A DNA stretch of 8,743 bases, from the NCBI GenBank assembly GCA_964432995.1, contig CAYSPU010000244.1:1-8743 (forward strand). Reading direction: 5' to 3'. Source of the DNA: CAYSPU01 sp964432995. GTDB lineage: Bacteria; Verrucomicrobiota; Verrucomicrobiia; Limisphaerales; JAHDYP01. Every line of letters starts with the position of its first letter. The stretch's first letter is position 1. The position numbers and the translations under genes are program-made. This document shows, one piece after another, positions 5,464 to 8,743 of this stretch. The notes below the pieces were generated by a model that saw nothing but the letters and a program-made list of their open reading frames with translations, ran no database searches and was not told where the DNA came from.

Positions 5464-8058
5464 ATGCGATTGCCATTCCGACGGCTGGCGGTGTTCCTCT
5501 TCACGCTTACCCTTGGGATCAGCGGTTCCGGGCCGACGGCTCTTGCTGGATCCATGAGCGAGCTTCCCGGCAGCCGGCCGGATGGATCGGTTCTGCTGCC
5601 GAACGGCTGGTCGCTGCAGCCGGTGGGCGATCAATTGCCGGTGGGCGATTTCCCGGTAAACATCGCCGTGCACCCGGCGGGCCGTTACGCCGCCGTGCTG
5701 CACGCCGGGTACGGACAGCACGAGGTTCGCGTGGTCGATCTCCGGGAATGGCGCGTGGCCAGTCGCGCGCCGCTCGAGGTGACGTTCTACGGCATCGCGT
5801 TTTCTGCGGATGGCCAGCGCCTTTTCTGCAGCGGCGCGCCTGCCGAGACGGTGGTGGTGTTTCGATTTGCCGACGGGCAGCTCGTTTCGGACCGAACGTT
5901 GCGCGTGCGCGATCCCAAGCAACGCGGGATCCCGGGCGGTTTGGCGCTGACGCGCGACGGCAAGACCCTGTTCGTCGCGAATGTTTGGGGGCAGTCGGTC
6001 TCGCGGCTGAGTCTGGAGCGGGAAGACGAGGTGCGGGAGGTTCTTCTCAGCGCGACGGCGTCGGAAGAAGACGACGGCTTCCGCGGGGTGGGCCACGGCG
6101 GTGATGATCCCGATCTCGAGGCGATCACCAAACGCGACGAGGCGCTGCGGGATCCGACCCGCGCCGACGCGCCGTTTCCGTTCACGTGTCTGTTGGATGA
6201 GGGTCGGCAGCGGCTCTATGTGAGTCTGTGGGCCCAGGCGACGGTGGCGGTGCTGGATGCTCGCACACTGAAGGTCCTGGCCCGGTGGCGGACGGAGGAG
6301 CATCCGAACGAGATGTTGCTGGCGGGCCGCGGTCGCTACCTGTTTGTGGCCAACGCGAGCCGGAACACGGTGACGGTCTTCGATGCGAAGGCGGGGCGGG
6401 CGCTCGAGACGCTGAGCGCCGCGCTCTACCCGTCGGTGCCTCCGGGATCGACGCCGAACAGTCTGGCGCTGTCGCCGGACGAGAAGGCGCTGTTCGTGGC
6501 GAACGCCTGCAACAACACGGTGGCGGTGTTCGATGTGGCGAAGCCCGGGCGTAGCCGGTCACTGGGTCATGTTCCGACCGGTTGGTATCCGACGTCGGTG
6601 CGCGTGACGCCGGACGGCCGTCGACTCCTGGTGGCAAGCGGCAAGGGGCTGCAGTCGAAGGCCAATCCCGACGGGCCTCGCCCCGGCGGCAAGGCGCCCA
6701 AGAGCGTCGTCGAGTACATCGGCGGTTTGTTCCAGGGAACCCTGGGCATCATCGAGTTGCCGGACCGCCGGCAGTTGGAACGACAGTTGAAGGAGTGGAC
6801 GGCTCAGGCACGTCGGTGCAGTCCGCTGCAGCCCGATGCCCAGGTGGCGGCGGCGCCTTCGGCTGGGAATCCGATTCCGCGGCGGCCGGGGGATCCGAGC
6901 CCGATCCGCTACTGCATTTACGTGATCAAGGAGAATCGGACCTACGACCAGGTGTTCGGCGACATGCCCGAGGGCAACGGGGATCCGGACATCTGTTTGT
7001 TCCCGGAGCGCGTCACGCCGAACCATCATCAGTTGGCGAGGGAGTTCGTGCTGCTGGACAACTTCTACGTGGAGGGCGAAGTCAGCGCCGACGGCCACGA
7101 GTGGACGATGGGTGCGTATGCGACGGACTTTGTCGAGAAGAGTTGGCCGCTGAGCTACGGCCACAACCGCAGCAAGAAGTTCCCGTACCCGAGCGAGGGG
7201 GGATTTCCCGTGGCGGCGCCGGCGGGCGGTTACCTGTGGGACCGGGCGCGCGCGGCTGGGGTGAGCTACCGCAGCTACGGGGAGTTCATTGCCAACGGGA
7301 AGACGGCCAAAGACGCCGGCCGGGCGAAGGTGAAATCGCTCGAAGGCCACTTCGATCCCTGGTACCGGAGCTTCGACATGAACTACTCGGACCTGCTGCG
7401 GGTGGAGCGGTTCATTGCCGAACTCAAGCGGTTCGAGGCCGAGGGCGACATGCCCCGACTGCAGATCGTGCGCCTTCCGAACGATCATACGTCGGGGACC
7501 TCGGCGGGCGCGAAAACGCCGACGGCGTTTGTGGCCGAGAACGATCTGGCCCTGGGCCGGGTAGTGGAAGCCGTCAGCCGGTCCAGGTTCTGGCCGGAGA
7601 CCGCGATCTTCGTGGTGGAGGACGACGCCCAGAACGGTGCGGACCACGTGGACGCCCACCGGACGGTGGCGCTGGTCGTCAGTCCGTACGTGCGGCGCGG
7701 TGCGGTGGACTCGACGCTCTATTCGACGAGCAGCATGCTGCGCACGATGGAGTTGATCCTGGGATTGCAGCCGATGACGCAGTTCGATGCCGCCGCGACG
7801 CCGATGTTCCACTCGTTCCAATCCGAGCCGGATTTGCGGCCGTATCAAGCCCTGCCGGCGCAGGTGGACCTGGAAGCGAGGAATGCGGCGAGCGCCTGGG
7901 GCAGCGCGGCCTCGGAGAAGATGGACTTCAGTCAGGAGGATGCCGCCGACGATCTGTTGTTGAACGAGGTTGTCTGGCGCTCCGTGAAGGGGGCGGATCA
8001 CCCGATGCCCGTGCCGGTCCGGGCGGGCTTTGTGTATCCGCATCCGGCGGACGACTAG
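5464..8058 (+). CDS. Exported YncE-type beta-propeller / alkaline-phosphatase-superfamily phosphoesterase fusion
   Basis: This 864-residue protein has the domain order known as bifunctional YncE family/alkaline phosphatase family protein. Residues 1-29 are a signal peptide (RLPFRR, a hydrophobic core, then a probable cut after ALAG). Residues about 45-415 are a YncE/YVTN propeller with repeated TRDGKTLFVANVW, GRYLFVANASRNTV and LSPDEKALFVANACNNTV blades. A linker to about 485 leads into a phosphoesterase domain. Key parts are KENRTYDQVFGD (Glu490-Asn491 as likely metal ligands), EVSADGHEW (539-547), NDHTSG (673-678), and VVEDDAQNG with Asp720-Asp721, followed by DHVDAHR (727-733). By analogy with acid phosphatase/phospholipase C relatives these should hold the catalytic metals and nucleophile; the exact nucleophile is not certain. 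It probably releases phosphate from an extracellular ester; the propeller's role is unknown. The end NEVVWRSVKGADHPMPVPV is family-typical. A DD-rich insert lies at about 196-236. The only plus-strand gene, it has no visible ribosome binding site. Confidence 0.92.
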   Translation: MRLPFRRLAVFLFTLTLGISGSGPTALAGSMSELPGSRPDGSVLLPNGWSLQPVGDQLPVGDFPVNIAVHPAGRYAAVLHAGYGQHEVRVVDLREWRVASRAPLEVTFYGIAFSADGQRLFCSGAPAETVVVFRFADGQLVSDRTLRVRDPKQRGIPGGLALTRDGKTLFVANVWGQSVSRLSLEREDEVREVLLSATASEEDDGFRGVGHGGDDPDLEAITKRDEALRDPTRADAPFPFTCLLDEGRQRLYVSLWAQATVAVLDARTLKVLARWRTEEHPNEMLLAGRGRYLFVANASRNTVTVFDAKAGRALETLSAALYPSVPPGSTPNSLALSPDEKALFVANACNNTVAVFDVAKPGRSRSLGHVPTGWYPTSVRVTPDGRRLLVASGKGLQSKANPDGPRPGGKAPKSVVEYIGGLFQGTLGIIELPDRRQLERQLKEWTAQARRCSPLQPDAQVAAAPSAGNPIPRRPGDPSPIRYCIYVIKENRTYDQVFGDMPEGNGDPDICLFPERVTPNHHQLAREFVLLDNFYVEGEVSADGHEWTMGAYATDFVEKSWPLSYGHNRSKKFPYPSEGGFPVAAPAGGYLWDRARAAGVSYRSYGEFIANGKTAKDAGRAKVKSLEGHFDPWYRSFDMNYSDLLRVERFIAELKRFEAEGDMPRLQIVRLPNDHTSGTSAGAKTPTAFVAENDLALGRVVEAVSRSRFWPETAIFVVEDDAQNGADHVDAHRTVALVVSPYVRRGAVDSTLYSTSSMLRTMELILGLQPMTQFDAAATPMFHSFQSEPDLRPYQALPAQVDLEARNAASAWGSAASEKMDFSQEDAADDLLLNEVVWRSVKGADHPMPVPVRAGFVYPHPADD

Positions 8059-8104
8059 AGCGCAGGTTGCACGCGCTGCAAGGGTGCGTGTCCGGGCGAT
8101 CCGG
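8059..8104. other. Convergent intergenic gap, 46 bp
   Basis: The phosphoesterase and the prepilin-like gene end toward each other here. The only structure is a weak inverted repeat, ttgca (8067-8071) and tgcaa (8077-8081), around CGCGC. It has no T tract, so I do not call a terminator. Confidence 0.5.
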
Positions 8105-8743
8105 CTACCGGCCGTCGGCGGTGCCGGGGTGGCAGTACATCCGGTTCTTGGTCGTTAGTTGGGATTCCTTCAGCCAAGTCTCGTATTTGATGTACTCCAC
8201 GTGGGCGTCGACGGCCAGCACGATACCTCCCTGCTTGCCGTGGCGTCGGCCGAGACCGCCGTCGATTGCGGGGTCTGGGTAGCTGGAGCCGTCGTTGTAG
8301 CCGTAGCCGAGGGTGACATTGGCATCATCCGGCTCCCACATCATGAAGGCGCTGGGTTCGAAGTCGGTCAACTTGTAGGAGAGGCCATCCGGCTTGAGGT
8401 CGCCATAGCCGCAGACGGCGCCATTCATGACGTAGGTGGCGAGTTTGTTGGCGCGGGCTTTGAAGGTGGGGGTATTGGTGCGGTCGATCGGGCAGCGATA
8501 GCTGCGTTCGTTCTGCATGGTGGTCCAGAGCTGGCCGCCCTGGTAGGCCAACGCGTGGTTGGTGGAGTAGGGGGCGGCGAAGAGGTTGGGCACCGCACCG
8601 TTCACGGGTTCGTAGAGCCACCCGACGACCCAGGGCGGATTCCAGTTGGGGAAGGGGAGCCGTTCCTGGTTGTCGCCTGCGTACATGTGGCAGGCGAGGC
8701 CCAGTTGTTTCTGGTTATTCACGCACATGGTGCGCTGGGCCTT
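8105..8743 (-). CDS. Prepilin-like type II secretion/pseudopilin family protein, N-terminus outside window
   Basis: The visible part is 212 residues, open to the right edge. It begins KAQRTMCVNNQKQLGLACHMYAGDN, the stretch that in this family directly follows the prepilin cleavage site and hydrophobic helix, so the true start lies just beyond 8743; the ATG at 8728 is internal. Further along are a Trp-rich segment (NWNPPWVVGWLYEP), YRCPIDRTN with PTFKARANKLATYVMNGAVCGYG, and RHGKQGGIVLAVDAHVEYIKYETW, the conserved H-G ... D-x-H-V-E-x-I pattern. It ends YCHPGTADGR. Verrucomicrobiota and Planctomycetota carry many paralogues of these proteins; they are thought to be exported and held by the pseudopilin helix, but their task is largely unknown. 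It converges on the phosphoesterase and shares no obvious operon with other genes here. Confidence 0.88.
   Translation of the reverse strand, partial: KAQRTMCVNNQKQLGLACHMYAGDNQERLPFPNWNPPWVVGWLYEPVNGAVPNLFAAPYSTNHALAYQGGQLWTTMQNERSYRCPIDRTNTPTFKARANKLATYVMNGAVCGYGDLKPDGLSYKLTDFEPSAFMMWEPDDANVTLGYGYNDGSSYPDPAIDGGLGRRHGKQGGIVLAVDAHVEYIKYETWLKESQLTTKNRMYCHPGTADGR

Noticed and set aside
6559..8043. Minus-strand open frame of 494 codons antisense to the phosphoesterase gene
   Set aside because: Arg/His-rich translation with no recognisable motif; it mirrors codon bias of the real gene.
6582..8282. Long plus-strand open frame of 566 codons overlapping the phosphoesterase gene in another frame
   Set aside because: Its translation is Gly/Arg/Ala-rich without domains, while the overlapping frame has a signal peptide and intact family motifs. 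Long shadow frames are expected at this GC content.
1..8743. CRISPR arrays, tRNA or rRNA genes, transposases, integrases, toxin-antitoxin pairs
   Set aside because: Looked for on both strands; no spaced direct repeats, tRNA-like sequence or matching protein motifs were seen.

Overview
The window is GC-rich and reads like part of a Verrucomicrobiota chromosome, probably of the Limisphaerales/Pedosphaerales type (former subdivision 3), with Planctomycetota the next best guess. The evidence is the gene families and their style. There is a secreted S1 sulfatase, a beta-propeller/dihaem cytochrome fusion, a YncE-propeller/phosphoesterase fusion and a zinc-ribbon Ser/Thr kinase paired with an ECF-like sigma factor. 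There is also a prepilin-like protein with the C-x-N-N-x-K-Q-L-G and terminal C-x-P-G-T-A-x-G-R signatures that are abundant in that group. None of the starts has a convincing Shine-Dalgarno sequence, which is also common there. The assignment rests on recalled family features, not on a search.

Layout, left to right. Positions 1-1174 hold a minus-strand regulatory pair: an ECF-like sigma factor (422-1174) and, just downstream, the first 119 residues of a zinc-ribbon Ser/Thr protein kinase that leaves the window at position 1. A 288-bp gap (1175-1462) carries a strongly palindromic element (1354-1426). Positions 1463-4908 hold a two-gene minus-strand operon: a signal-peptide sulfatase with an intact catalytic set, translationally coupled through an ATGA overlap to a propeller/dihaem cytochrome. 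A 555-bp divergent gap (4909-5463) has no credible gene but contains a second, different imperfect palindrome (5140-5218) built from cgcNaag heptamers. The only plus-strand gene (5464-8058) is a secreted YncE-type propeller fused to an alkaline-phosphatase-superfamily phosphoesterase. After a 46-bp convergent gap, a minus-strand prepilin-like protein (8105-8743) enters from the right with its N-terminus missing.

Working picture (inference): the central genes make an exported set that hydrolyses sulfate and phosphate esters, together with a c-type haem redox enzyme. Two of the three exported enzymes carry a YVTN/YncE-type propeller joined to different catalytic modules. The left-hand sigma factor and kinase look like a separate signalling unit; nothing in the sequence ties them to the hydrolase genes. 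I did not find a clearly new defence, mobile or RNA system. The most useful leads are the sulfatase-cytochrome coupling, the two intergenic palindromes, and the G-quadruplex-forming repeat inside the kinase linker.
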